19,946 nt of DNA from a bacterium (GTDB taxonomy: Bacteria > UBA9089 > CG2-30-40-21 > SBAY01), in assembly GCA_030018635.1 (NCBI GenBank), contig JASEHU010000005.1, positions 1 to 19,946 on the forward strand, in the 5' to 3' direction. A program made the position numbers and the translations under genes. Under the pieces are notes generated by a model. It saw nothing but the letters and a program-made list of their open reading frames with translations, was not told the origin of the DNA and ran no database searches. Shown here in pieces: positions 6,332-13,308 of this stretch (its first letter is position 1; every line of letters begins with the position of its first letter).

Positions 6332-6763
6332 TTATTCTTCTACTAATTCCATAGCAAATTGGAATGCCAAACTATAGCTTTTTGCCCCAAAACCACTTAT
6401 CTGTCCAAGACATACAGGGGCAATTAAGGATTTGTGTCTAAATTCTTCCCTTTTATAGATATTGGATAAATGGACTTCAATAGTGGGAATATTTCTGGCC
6501 GCAATTGCATCAGCAATGGCGATACTCGTATGGGTAAAGGCACCAGGATTGATTATGATTGCCTTAGCCTCTGTCTTCCCAATCTCATCTACAATCTCAC
6601 CTTCATGATTAGTCTGAATGATTTTTAATTCAACCTGTCTTTGTTTGGCTAATTCTTCTAACCCTTGATTAATTTCCTGCAAGGTTACCTTTCCATAAAC
6701 CTCAAGCTCTCGTTTCCCTAATAAATTCAGATTAGGACCGTGAATAATTAATATCTTTTTCAT
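6332..6763 (-). CDS. aroQ: 3-dehydroquinate dehydratase, type II
   Basis: 143 residues, the usual length. It dehydrates 3-dehydroquinate to 3-dehydroshikimate in the shikimate pathway; the type II enzyme is a dodecamer. Key blocks: IIHGPNLNLLGKRELEVYG (catalytic Arg and Tyr on the mobile loop), INPGAFTHTSIAIADAI, EVHLSNIYKREEFRHKS (catalytic His in EVHLSN, substrate-binding Arg) and the closing GFGAKSYSLAFQF. I prefer ATG 6763 because the family begins MKKILxIHGPN. A GTG directly before it (6766) is in frame and the GGTG overlaps it, so a one-residue uncertainty remains. It heads the minus-strand series, with a promoter at 6787-6815. Confidence 0.96.
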   Translation of the reverse strand: MKKILIIHGPNLNLLGKRELEVYGKVTLQEINQGLEELAKQRQVELKIIQTNHEGEIVDEIGKTEAKAIIINPGAFTHTSIAIADAIAARNIPTIEVHLSNIYKREEFRHKSLIAPVCLGQISGFGAKSYSLAFQFAMELVEE

Positions 6764-6786
6764 CACCTTTTTCTCACTTATTAAAT

Positions 6787-6815
6787 ATTATAGCATATTA
6801 GTAAATAAAATGCAA
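6787..6815 (-). promoter_or_regulatory. Probable sigma-70 promoter of aroQ operon
   Basis: On the minus strand TTGCAT (6815-6810), a 17-base spacer and a perfect TATAAT (6792-6787) precede the aroQ start by about 24 bases. The -10 is consensus; the -35 matches only at TTG. Confidence 0.6.
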
Positions 6816-6834
6816 TTGTTTTTTTGGGTGAGCA

Positions 6835-7004
6835 GGTAACCACTCAGTGAACGGTGGGAATTTGTAAGCGTTCAGGTATCAGAGGTCAGAAGTCAGAAAA
6901 CCTGTTTTTCTGTCCTCTGTCTTCTGTCCTCTGTTGACTGATACCTGAACGCTTACTCTTTCCCCAATTCCCAATTCCTAACCCCTGTTCACTGAGCGAT
7001 TACC
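6835..7004. repeat. 170-bp nested palindromic element between divergent promoters
   Basis: Outer arms GGTAACCACTCAGTGAAC (6835-6852) and its near reverse complement (6987-7004) pair at 16 of 18. Inside, a perfect 19-bp repeat GTAAGCGTTCAGGTATCAG (6864-6882) faces 6938-6956, and the interior continues as imperfect pairing of GGTCAGAAG-like words with TCTTCTGTCC-like words. The 6767-7079 gap has no gene: only this element and the two promoters outside it. It looks like an insertion of a non-autonomous, MITE- or REP-like unit, possibly nested. Confidence 0.7.
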
Positions 7005-7023
7005 CTCAACCTCAAAATTTTTC

Positions 7024-7052
7024 TTGACAAATAACAATAAATTTTATATACT
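7024..7052 (+). promoter_or_regulatory. Consensus sigma-70 promoter of the guaB3-type gene
   Basis: TTGACA (7024-7029), exactly 17 bases, then TATACT (7047-7052). GGAGGTG at 7065-7071 is the ribosome site, eight bases before ATG 7080. This is the best promoter in the window. Confidence 0.8.
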
Positions 7053-7079
7053 TAATAATTTAATGGAGGTGATATTAAA

Positions 7080-8240
7080 ATGGGTATGTGGATAGGAAGA
7101 GGACGCAAGGCTCGAAGATGTTATGGATTTGATGAGATAGCCATAGTTCCCGGGCTGGTAAGCATTGACCCTGATGATGTAGATGTTCATTGGGAATTAG
7201 GTAATTTAAGATTTGAGATTCCGATTATCGCGGCGGCTATGGATGGAGTAATTGATGTTCATTTTGCTGTTGAACTAAGTAAATTAGGTGGTTTTGGTGT
7301 TTTAAACTTAGAGGGTATTCAAACCCGGTATGTTGACTCCAAAGATGTGATTGAAAGGATTGTCTCGGCCTCATTAGAAGATTTTACTAATATACTTCAA
7401 CAAATATATGAAGAACCTATTAAAGAGGAATTAATCGAAAAAAGGATTAAAGAGATAAAAGAGGCAGGTGGTATTGCCGTCGTATCTTCAATTCCACAAC
7501 GAGCGGAGAGATTTGCTCAAATAGCTGAAAGTGCAGGGGCGGATATATTTGTTATCCAGTCAACCGTGACTACTTCAAGGTATATCTCAAAGGATAAACC
7601 TTCTCTTGATTTTAAAGCCTTAAAAAAGAAATTATCTATTCCATTAATCGTAGGTAATTGTGTTACTTATGAATCTGCACTTGAACTTATGGCTTGCGGA
7701 ATTGATGGTTTATTGGTTGGCGTAGGACCTGGTACTGCCTGTACAACCCGAGGGGTATTAGGGATAGGTATTCCACAGGTTAGTGCTACGGCTGATTGTG
7801 CCGCCGCCAGGGATTTTTATTACAAACAAACAGCCCGATATGTGCCTATTATTACTGATGGTGGTATGTCTGTAGGTGGGGATGTCTGTAAGGCATTTGC
7901 CTCTGGAGCTGATGCTGTAATGATTGGCTCTTCATTTGCCAAGGCAAAAGAATCCCCTGGTAAAGGTTATCACTGGGGAATGGCTACCCCACACCGAAAT
8001 TTGCCGCGAGGAACACGAATATATGTTGAAACTACCTCTACATTAGAGGAAATACTTTACGGTCCTGCTCATTTAGATGACGGCTCGCAAAATCTTGTTG
8101 GGGCCCTGCGAACGGCTATGGGCATGTGTGGGGCTAAAAATATACGCGAAATGCAATTGGTAGAATTAATTATTGCCCCAGCTATCAAAACAGAAGGGAA
8201 GATATTTCAGAAGGCTCAACGAATAGGAATGGGGAAATAG
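7080..8240 (+). CDS. guaB3: GuaB3-family IMP dehydrogenase-like protein
   Basis: 386 residues, an inosine-monophosphate dehydrogenase TIM barrel without the CBS (Bateman) insert. The N-terminal ARRCYGFDEIAIVPG and IPIIAAAMDGV blocks are those of the GuaB3 branch known mainly from actinobacteria and cyanobacteria. The catalytic loop GVGPGTACTTRGVLGIGIPQ keeps the nucleophile Cys221; the phosphate-binding ITDGG (258-262) and MIGSSFA (281-287) are present. The expected reaction is IMP + NAD to XMP, the committed step to GMP. The GuaB3 branch is less studied, so the substrate is not certain. It is a single-gene unit under its own consensus promoter, and ATG 7080 is fixed by the ribosome site (a second ATG at 7086 is too far). 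The ~600-base gap after it suggests monocistronic transcription. Confidence 0.85.
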   Translation: MGMWIGRGRKARRCYGFDEIAIVPGLVSIDPDDVDVHWELGNLRFEIPIIAAAMDGVIDVHFAVELSKLGGFGVLNLEGIQTRYVDSKDVIERIVSASLEDFTNILQQIYEEPIKEELIEKRIKEIKEAGGIAVVSSIPQRAERFAQIAESAGADIFVIQSTVTTSRYISKDKPSLDFKALKKKLSIPLIVGNCVTYESALELMACGIDGLLVGVGPGTACTTRGVLGIGIPQVSATADCAAARDFYYKQTARYVPIITDGGMSVGGDVCKAFASGADAVMIGSSFAKAKESPGKGYHWGMATPHRNLPRGTRIYVETTSTLEEILYGPAHLDDGSQNLVGALRTAMGMCGAKNIREMQLVELIIAPAIKTEGKIFQKAQRIGMGK

Positions 8241-8299
8241 AGAAAATACAGAGTACAGATAAGATGTTTTTGCCTACGGTGTTCTGTTCTCTAATTTCT

Positions 8300-8490
8300 G
8301 GGTAGTGTCAAAAATAAAATGAAACATACATGCCCCTTTGGGGCACAAAGGAGGATGAAAATACAAATTCTAAATATCAAATTCAAAACAAAATTAGTAA
8401 CATTCGTGTAATTCGTGATTTAAGGTAGTGTCAAAATAACATGAAAGAATATGAAAAAATCGGAAATGAATAAAAGCTGTTTTTTGACAC
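8300..8490 (+). repeat. GGTAGTGTCA direct repeats and short inverted repeat
   Basis: GGTAGTGTCAAAA(A)TAA occurs at 8301 and 8424 in direct orientation, and the reverse copy of its core is at 598-608. The second copy faces TTTTTGACAC (8481-8490), giving GTGTCAAAA/TTTTGACAC arms about 60 bases apart. A perfect TGCCCC-TTT-GGGGCA hairpin lies at 8331-8345. No coding sequence was found. Likely remnants of small insertion units. Confidence 0.5.
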
Positions 8491-8596
8491 ATTTGATACA
8501 GGGGATTTTCAGATAGACGGTTAAAATACCTTTAAAATATTTTTTGGTGACTTTTAAAATAGGTTTTCTTTTTTTAAGCGATAGATCCAATAACAT

Positions 8597-8680
8597 CCTA
8601 CCGCCTTGCTCTTTTAGCCTACATAGAGTTGTGGTGACTCTCTATAGTAGGGGTTTTCTTTCAGGGCGTAGGGCGGTAGG
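8597..8680 (+). other. Nested stem-loop structure, possible structured RNA
   Basis: CCTACCGCC (8597-8605) pairs perfectly with GGCGGTAGG (8672-8680). Inside it, CCTACATAGAG (8618-8628) pairs with CTCTAT + GTAGG (8640-8645 and 8647-8651), with one bulged A and an 11-base loop. A further 9-bp hairpin (8746-8754 with 8759-8767) follows nearer the epimerase gene. The 8241-8871 gap otherwise holds no gene. I do not recognise a known riboswitch. It could be an untranslated leader of the downstream sugar cluster, a small RNA, or a folded mobile-element end. Confidence 0.45.
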
Positions 8681-8871
8681 TCCAAAATTTGTTCTTACTT
8701 TTGATTAAATCATGGATGAGGTAGGATTTTCACATTCTAATTTTTCCCATTTTTTCACAAAAATGGGGGGAGGGAAACCCAATTTACATAATTGTCTGAA
8801 AATATAGAGAATTAAGAGAAATTTAGGTAAAAGTTTTTGACATTACTTGACATAAAAAAAGGAGGGAAAAC

Positions 8872-9810
8872 ATGACAACTTATTTAATTACTGGTGGAGC
8901 TGGTTTTATTGGCTCAAATATAGCTGCCAGATTAATTAAAGAAGAGAGCAGTAAGGTTAAGATATTAGATGATTTTTCCACTGGTAAACGGGAAAATATC
9001 GTTAATTTTTTAGATAGAATAGAAGTGATTGAAGGCGATATACGGAATTTCGAGACGGTTAAAAGGGCATTAAAAGGGGTAGATTACTGTTTTCATCAAG
9101 CCGCACTGCCATCAGTAGCACGTTCAGTTAAAGACCCACTCTCATCAAATGAAGTAAATGTCACCGGGACTTTAAATATTTTAATAGCCGCTAAAGACTT
9201 AGAAGTAAAGCGAGTGATTTATGCCTCATCCTCTTCTGTTTACGGAGATACACCGGTTTTACCTAAAAGAGAGGATATGAGTCCTTCTCCGCTTTCTCCT
9301 TATGCGGTAACAAAGATGACGGCGGAAGAATACTGTCGCATTTTTTATTCCATTTATGGACTGGAAACCGTCTCTTTAAGATACTTTAATGTCTTTGGCT
9401 CTAACCAGGACCCTACATCTCCTTATGCGGCTGTAATACCAAAGTTTATTATGGCCTTACTCGCCGGAAAAGAACCTACAATTTATGGCGATGGAGGACA
9501 ATCCAGAGATTTTACTTATATAGATAATGTTGTTGAGGCTAATATCCGTGCAACCAAATCTACCGAGGGTCTGGGAGAGACATTTAATATCGCCTGCGGA
9601 CAAAGGGTAACTATTAATGAATTGGTTAAAATCATAGCTAAAATACTCAATGTAGATATTAAACCAATACATGCCGACCCACGCTCCGGAGATGTCAGAC
9701 ATTCATTAGCCGATATTTCAAGGGCACAAAATTGCCTTGGATACGAACCTCAAGTCAAGTTTGAAGAAGGATTGCGGCTAACAATAGAGTGGTATAAAGA
9801 CAGGCATTAA
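8872..9810 (+). CDS. UDP-hexose 4-epimerase family protein (WbpP/GalE-like)
   Basis: 312 residues, extended short-chain dehydrogenase fold. The NAD-binding GGAGFIG is at 8-14, ASSSSVYGD at 119-126, and catalytic Tyr144-xxx-Lys148 lies in SPYAVTK. LRYFNVFG and YAAVIPKF follow, with a C-terminal sugar-binding part. The HQAALPSVARSV and FNVFGSNQDPTSPYAAVIPKF stretches resemble WbpP/VipB-type UDP-GlcNAc(A) 4-epimerases more than housekeeping GalE, so the substrate is probably a UDP-N-acetylhexosamine; this is inference. The ribosome site AGGAGGG precedes ATG 8872. It is the first gene of the nucleotide-sugar cluster, with the ATPase gene only 23 bases downstream. The protein is expected in the cytoplasm. 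Confidence 0.88.
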   Translation: MTTYLITGGAGFIGSNIAARLIKEESSKVKILDDFSTGKRENIVNFLDRIEVIEGDIRNFETVKRALKGVDYCFHQAALPSVARSVKDPLSSNEVNVTGTLNILIAAKDLEVKRVIYASSSSVYGDTPVLPKREDMSPSPLSPYAVTKMTAEEYCRIFYSIYGLETVSLRYFNVFGSNQDPTSPYAAVIPKFIMALLAGKEPTIYGDGGQSRDFTYIDNVVEANIRATKSTEGLGETFNIACGQRVTINELVKIIAKILNVDIKPIHADPRSGDVRHSLADISRAQNCLGYEPQVKFEEGLRLTIEWYKDRH

Positions 9811-9833
9811 AGATATATAAAGGATGTTAACTT

Positions 9834-11069
9834 ATGGCGATAAAGAAAATTAGAATATCGAATTTTAAAAGCTTTAATGACTTAGAAATAGAACTGAGCA
9901 ATTTTAATGTCCTGATCGGTGCTAATGCCTCAGGGAAGTCTAATTTCATTCAAATCTTTAAGTTTTTACGCAATATAACAAATGAGGGTTTAGAAAATGC
10001 AATATCCAGAGAGGGTGGTGTCGATTATCTCAGGAATATAAATATTGGATGTTCTAAGAATTTTTCGGTGGAAATTGTTTGTCCACCTACCCCTGATGCA
10101 CAACCTCTTCCAATTCTTGCAGACCCAATATACGGAGAAATGTATGACACAATTTATAAATTTATTATAAAGTTTAAAAAAGAAGAAGGAAAATTTGAAA
10201 TTGAGGAGGAATTCATCCATAAATGCAAGTTATCATCCAAAAAAGAGACTATTGATCAAGTAGATGCTGTTTATTCTAATGTCAATGGAGATGTTCAATT
10301 TAACTTAAAAAACTTGTCTAATGGGATATCGGAAGAAACAAAGAGGGATATTCATTCATTTTTTAGTGCCCCTTTACTCAAAAAGATATCACCTGAAACT
10401 ACTCTTCTTTCTAACCCATCTTTTACTATAGGTTTCTTAAAAACAATTTTTAGTGATATTTCTATTTACGATTTTGACCCTAAATTATCAAAAAAAGCTA
10501 TCCCAATTACTGGGAAAGCTGAATTAGAAAAAGACGGAAGTAATTTAGCCCTTGTACTTAAAAATGTCATAGAAGATAAAGACAGAAAAAGAAAATTCGA
10601 TAATCTCATAAAATACCTTTTACCTTTTGTAGAAGATTTAGAAATAGAAAAATTTGTAGATAAGTCTTTATTTTTAAAATTACGAGAAAGCTATTTCAAA
10701 AACCAATACTTGCCTGCCTTTTTACTCTCTGATGGTACAATAAATATGACTGCTTTAATTATTGCTTTATATTTTGAGAAAAAACCTTTAGCTATAATTG
10801 AGGAACCTGAAAAAAGCATACACCCTTCTCTTATTTCTAAAGCAGTAAAGATGATGAAAGAGGCATCACAGAAAAAACAAATTATTGTTACTACTCATAA
10901 TCCTGAAATGGTAAAACATGCAAATTTAGAAGATGTTTTACTTATCGCTCGAGATAAAGAAGGCTTTTCCACCATCTCCAGACCATGTGAGAAGGAAGAA
11001 ATAAAAATATTTCTGGAAAACGAAATAGGAATTGAAGACCTCTATGTACAAAACCTATTAGGGATATAA
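9834..11069 (+). CDS. AAA-type (OLD/RecF-like) ATPase, module 1
   Basis: 411 residues of the AAA_21/AAA_15 type. It begins IKKIRISNFKSFNDLEIELSNFNVLIGANASGKSN, with Walker A at 29-36. The middle 60-290 is poorly conserved, probably a helical insert. Then come the signature-like LLSDGTINM, Walker B LAIIEEPEKSIHP and the switch histidine in VTTHNPEM. These ATPases act as dimers that sense or clamp DNA or other signals and control a nuclease partner, as in Gabija, PARIS or AbiL/RloAB-type systems; that is family knowledge. Here the partner is the next gene, three bases downstream. It follows the epimerase by 23 bases (AAAGGA ribosome site) and probably shares its transcript. The exact system is not recognised. 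Confidence 0.8.
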   Translation: MAIKKIRISNFKSFNDLEIELSNFNVLIGANASGKSNFIQIFKFLRNITNEGLENAISREGGVDYLRNINIGCSKNFSVEIVCPPTPDAQPLPILADPIYGEMYDTIYKFIIKFKKEEGKFEIEEEFIHKCKLSSKKETIDQVDAVYSNVNGDVQFNLKNLSNGISEETKRDIHSFFSAPLLKKISPETTLLSNPSFTIGFLKTIFSDISIYDFDPKLSKKAIPITGKAELEKDGSNLALVLKNVIEDKDRKRKFDNLIKYLLPFVEDLEIEKFVDKSLFLKLRESYFKNQYLPAFLLSDGTINMTALIIALYFEKKPLAIIEEPEKSIHPSLISKAVKMMKEASQKKQIIVTTHNPEMVKHANLEDVLLIARDKEGFSTISRPCEKEEIKIFLENEIGIEDLYVQNLLGI

Positions 11070-11072
11070 TCT

Positions 11073-11618
11073 ATGAATTACGAAAAACTATACATTTGGG
11101 TTGAAGGTGATGATGATAAAGAATTCTTTGAGAGGTTGATAAAACCGATATTTGAGAAAAGATATGATTATATAGCTGTAATACAATATGCACAGAAAAA
11201 ATCTGAATGGAAAGAAAATTTCCTTAAAAATATCAACCGCATGAATGCGGATTATATTTATGCCGCAGATATTAACAATGCGGCATGTGTAACAGCAAAA
11301 AAACAAAAAATACAAGAGAAACTCAAAAATATTGATGAAAATAGAATAATAGTGGTGATAAAGGAAATAGAAAGTTGGTATCTTGCTGGATTGGACGATA
11401 TAAATGCCAAAAAATTGAAAATTCCTACCCATGTATCTACAGATACAATTACTAAAGAGCAATTTAATGGTTTAATTCCTAACAAATTTGAGAGAATAGA
11501 TGTTATGTCGGAAATCCTGAAATGCTTTTCTTTAGAAATAGCAAGGCAAAAGAATGTTTCATTTAACTATTTTGTTGAAAAATATAGTCTGAAGGAGTGT
11601 TCTAAAACTGAAGATTAA
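11073..11618 (+). CDS. TOPRIM/DUF4276-like partner protein, module 1
   Basis: 181 residues. LYIWVEGDDDKEFFERLI at the N-terminus fits the first strand and catalytic Glu (Glu11) of TOPRIM-like nucleases. DADYIYAADINNA-type sequence around Asp66/Asn68 stands where a DxD motif is expected and looks degenerate. VVIKEIESWYLAGLDD (95-109) is like the E-xE/A-W-hLA block of DUF4276 proteins. The rest is unassigned. It starts three bases after the ATPase stop and is surely coexpressed with it; its 3' end overlaps the next gene. I infer an effector nuclease or a regulator of the ATPase. The degenerate DxD leaves catalysis open. Confidence 0.6.
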   Translation: MNYEKLYIWVEGDDDKEFFERLIKPIFEKRYDYIAVIQYAQKKSEWKENFLKNINRMNADYIYAADINNAACVTAKKQKIQEKLKNIDENRIIVVIKEIESWYLAGLDDINAKKLKIPTHVSTDTITKEQFNGLIPNKFERIDVMSEILKCFSLEIARQKNVSFNYFVEKYSLKECSKTED

Positions 11619-12129
11619 CAAACATAAAGCTGTCTTTTTAGATAGAGATGGTGTCATTAATAAAAAAATACCCAATGATTATGTGAAATCCTGGACGGAA
11701 TTTGAATTTCTACCTAATGTCAAAGAAGCAATAAAATTGCTCAATCAGGCTGAATTTAAGGTTATTGTAGTTACTAACCAGGCAAGTATAGGAAAAGGAA
11801 TAGTTAAGGAGGAGCAATTACGCTGGATTCATCAACAAATGCTTGATGAACTAAAAACATACGGAGCACACATTGATGCGATTTACTACTGTCCACATCT
11901 CACAGAGGATAATTGTAATTGTAGGAAACCAAAACCGGGCATGCTACAAAAAGCAGGGAAGGAATTTAAAATAGATTTTAATCATTCATGGATGATTGGC
12001 GATGAGCCAAGGGATATCGAGGCAGGTAAATCAGCCGGTTGTAAAACTTATCAGGTAACTACGAATGAAGGGTTACTTGAGATTGTCCAGAAAATTATAC
12101 GAGGATGTTATTATGATAAACAAAATTAA
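11608..12129 (+). CDS. gmhB: GmhB-like HAD phosphatase (heptose bisphosphatase), non-ATG start
   Basis: 173 residues. HAD motif I FLDRDGVIN is encoded at 11635-11661, upstream of the first GTG (11683), so a start at GTG would remove the catalytic aspartates. The frame is open only from an in-frame TGA at 11590-11592, and no ATG, GTG or TTG exists before motif I. I chose CTG 11608, ten bases after AAGGAG (11592-11597); ATT 11614 is an alternative. VVTNQASIGKG is motif II, CPHLTEDNCNCRKPKPG is the zinc loop plus motif III, and MIGDEPRDIEAG is motif IV. The family hydrolyses D-glycero-D-manno-heptose 1,7-bisphosphate on the way to ADP- or GDP-heptose; histidinol-phosphatase-type relatives look alike. 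It overlaps both neighbours (11 and 17 bases), so translation is likely coupled. Confidence 0.8.
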   Translation: MKINKHKAVFLDRDGVINKKIPNDYVKSWTEFEFLPNVKEAIKLLNQAEFKVIVVTNQASIGKGIVKEEQLRWIHQQMLDELKTYGAHIDAIYYCPHLTEDNCNCRKPKPGMLQKAGKEFKIDFNHSWMIGDEPRDIEAGKSAGCKTYQVTTNEGLLEIVQKIIRGCYYDKQN

Positions 12130-13297
12130 AATCTCTAATTTTCGTTCAATAGAGAATGCAGAGGTTGAAATTGTACCTTTAACTATTCTTTATGGGCCAA
12201 CTGCAAGCGGTAAATCAAGTTTACTTTATGCCTTGATTGTTCTTAAGAACTTTATTACAAACCCAAATCAACAATCAGACGGCTTCTTTAATCTTGGATT
12301 TATGAACCTTGGAGGATTTGATAACTGTGTATTTAATCAAAAGAAGGAAAAGTCAATAGACATTCATATTTCCTTTGACGATGGAGAATACGGAATTTCC
12401 TTAGAGAAGAGTTCTGGTGACATCTTCTTGAATTCAGAAATTATAAGAATGAATGCTAAAGTTAGCATACCTTATGCACTGAATCAAAGTTTTGCATTTA
12501 TGATTAGAACTAATAAAGACAAAATAGAAAAATATAATGTCAATTGGAATGGCATTTTATCATCAGTTTCCCCTGAGCAACCTACTGCAGAAACCCAGCA
12601 GAACGCAGCGGAAATAAGTCAACAACTCAACCAAATTCCAGAATATCTAAAAAAGATTGACATTGCGCCACATAAAAGAGGATTTTTCAAACCAAACTAT
12701 TCACCAACTCAAATAAGTCCAGATCCAACATCAGAGGATGAGGTGGCAACTATTATTATAAACGATCCAAACCTCGCACCCAAAATAAGCGTGGATTTAG
12801 AAAAGATACTCAATAGAGATTTTAGAACATATACGGCACCAGGAACTGCAACGGTATTTTTCCAGTCGACAGATAAATCCTCAAGGACTCCTGCTTATCT
12901 TGTGAATGAAGGATTTGGGGTAAATCAGATTGTCTATATCCTTGCAAAGATTCACAGACCTGAAATCAAAACAATTTTGATAGAAGAACCGGAGGTTCAT
13001 CTTCATCCTTCCTTGATTCGTACTCTTGTTAAAACCCTTTGTTCTATTATCAAAGAAGAAAATAAACAGATAGTTTTGACTACACATAGCGAGGTTTTTG
13101 TAAGCTCGCTTTTGGCATCTATTCGGAAAAAAGATATTAGTCCACAAGAGGTAAAATGTTATTTAGTCAAAAAAGAAGGTAAATCTACGAAATTTGAAGA
13201 ACAAAAAATTGGTGAAAATGGACAGATTGCAGGAGGGCTTTCTTCTTTCATGGAAGGTGAACTTGAAGATTTAAAGGTATTTTTGGAAAAAAGATAA
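12113..13297 (+). CDS. AAA-type (OLD/RecF-like) ATPase, module 2
   Basis: 394 residues from ATG 12113. An in-frame start at 12065 would add 16 residues lying in gmhB and has no support. MINKIKISNFRSIENAEVEIVPLTILYGPTASGKSS places Walker A at 28-35. A long variable middle follows (~60-260), then the FGVNQIVYIL signature-like block, Walker B TILIEEPEVHLHP, and VLTTHSEVFVSSLL with the switch histidine. The C-terminal GENGQIAGGLSSFMEGELEDL resembles the tail of AAA_21 ATPases paired with small nucleases. It shares architecture with the ATPase at 9834 but little direct sequence, so it is not a recent duplicate. It starts inside gmhB and ends 11 bases before its partner gene. Confidence 0.82.
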   Translation: MINKIKISNFRSIENAEVEIVPLTILYGPTASGKSSLLYALIVLKNFITNPNQQSDGFFNLGFMNLGGFDNCVFNQKKEKSIDIHISFDDGEYGISLEKSSGDIFLNSEIIRMNAKVSIPYALNQSFAFMIRTNKDKIEKYNVNWNGILSSVSPEQPTAETQQNAAEISQQLNQIPEYLKKIDIAPHKRGFFKPNYSPTQISPDPTSEDEVATIIINDPNLAPKISVDLEKILNRDFRTYTAPGTATVFFQSTDKSSRTPAYLVNEGFGVNQIVYILAKIHRPEIKTILIEEPEVHLHPSLIRTLVKTLCSIIKEENKQIVLTTHSEVFVSSLLASIRKKDISPQEVKCYLVKKEGKSTKFEEQKIGENGQIAGGLSSFMEGELEDLKVFLEKR

Positions 13298-13308
13298 GAT
13301 AGAGGATT

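Noticed and set aside
8331..8345. TGCCCC-TTT-GGGGCA hairpin as terminator of the guaB3-type gene
   Set aside because: No T-run follows on either strand and it lies 90 bases after the stop within repeat-like sequence.
8835..8860. TTGACA at 8837 as promoter of the epimerase gene
   Set aside because: There is no -10 at a usable distance before the ribosome site at about 8860; the TTGACA-like words belong to a local repeat.
11073..11485. Minus-strand frames across the TOPRIM-like gene
   Set aside because: Composition is Phe/Ile/Tyr-rich without motifs, as expected for the complement of a Lys/Asn/Glu-rich AT-biased gene.
12065..12112. Upstream in-frame start for ATPase 2
   Set aside because: It would add 16 residues read from gmhB sequence; ATPases of this type begin close to the KIKISNFRS block, and GAGG precedes ATG 12113.
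9834..13297. The two ATPases as a recent tandem duplication
   Set aside because: Only Walker A, Walker B and switch regions are alike; the middle parts and the partner genes are unrelated.
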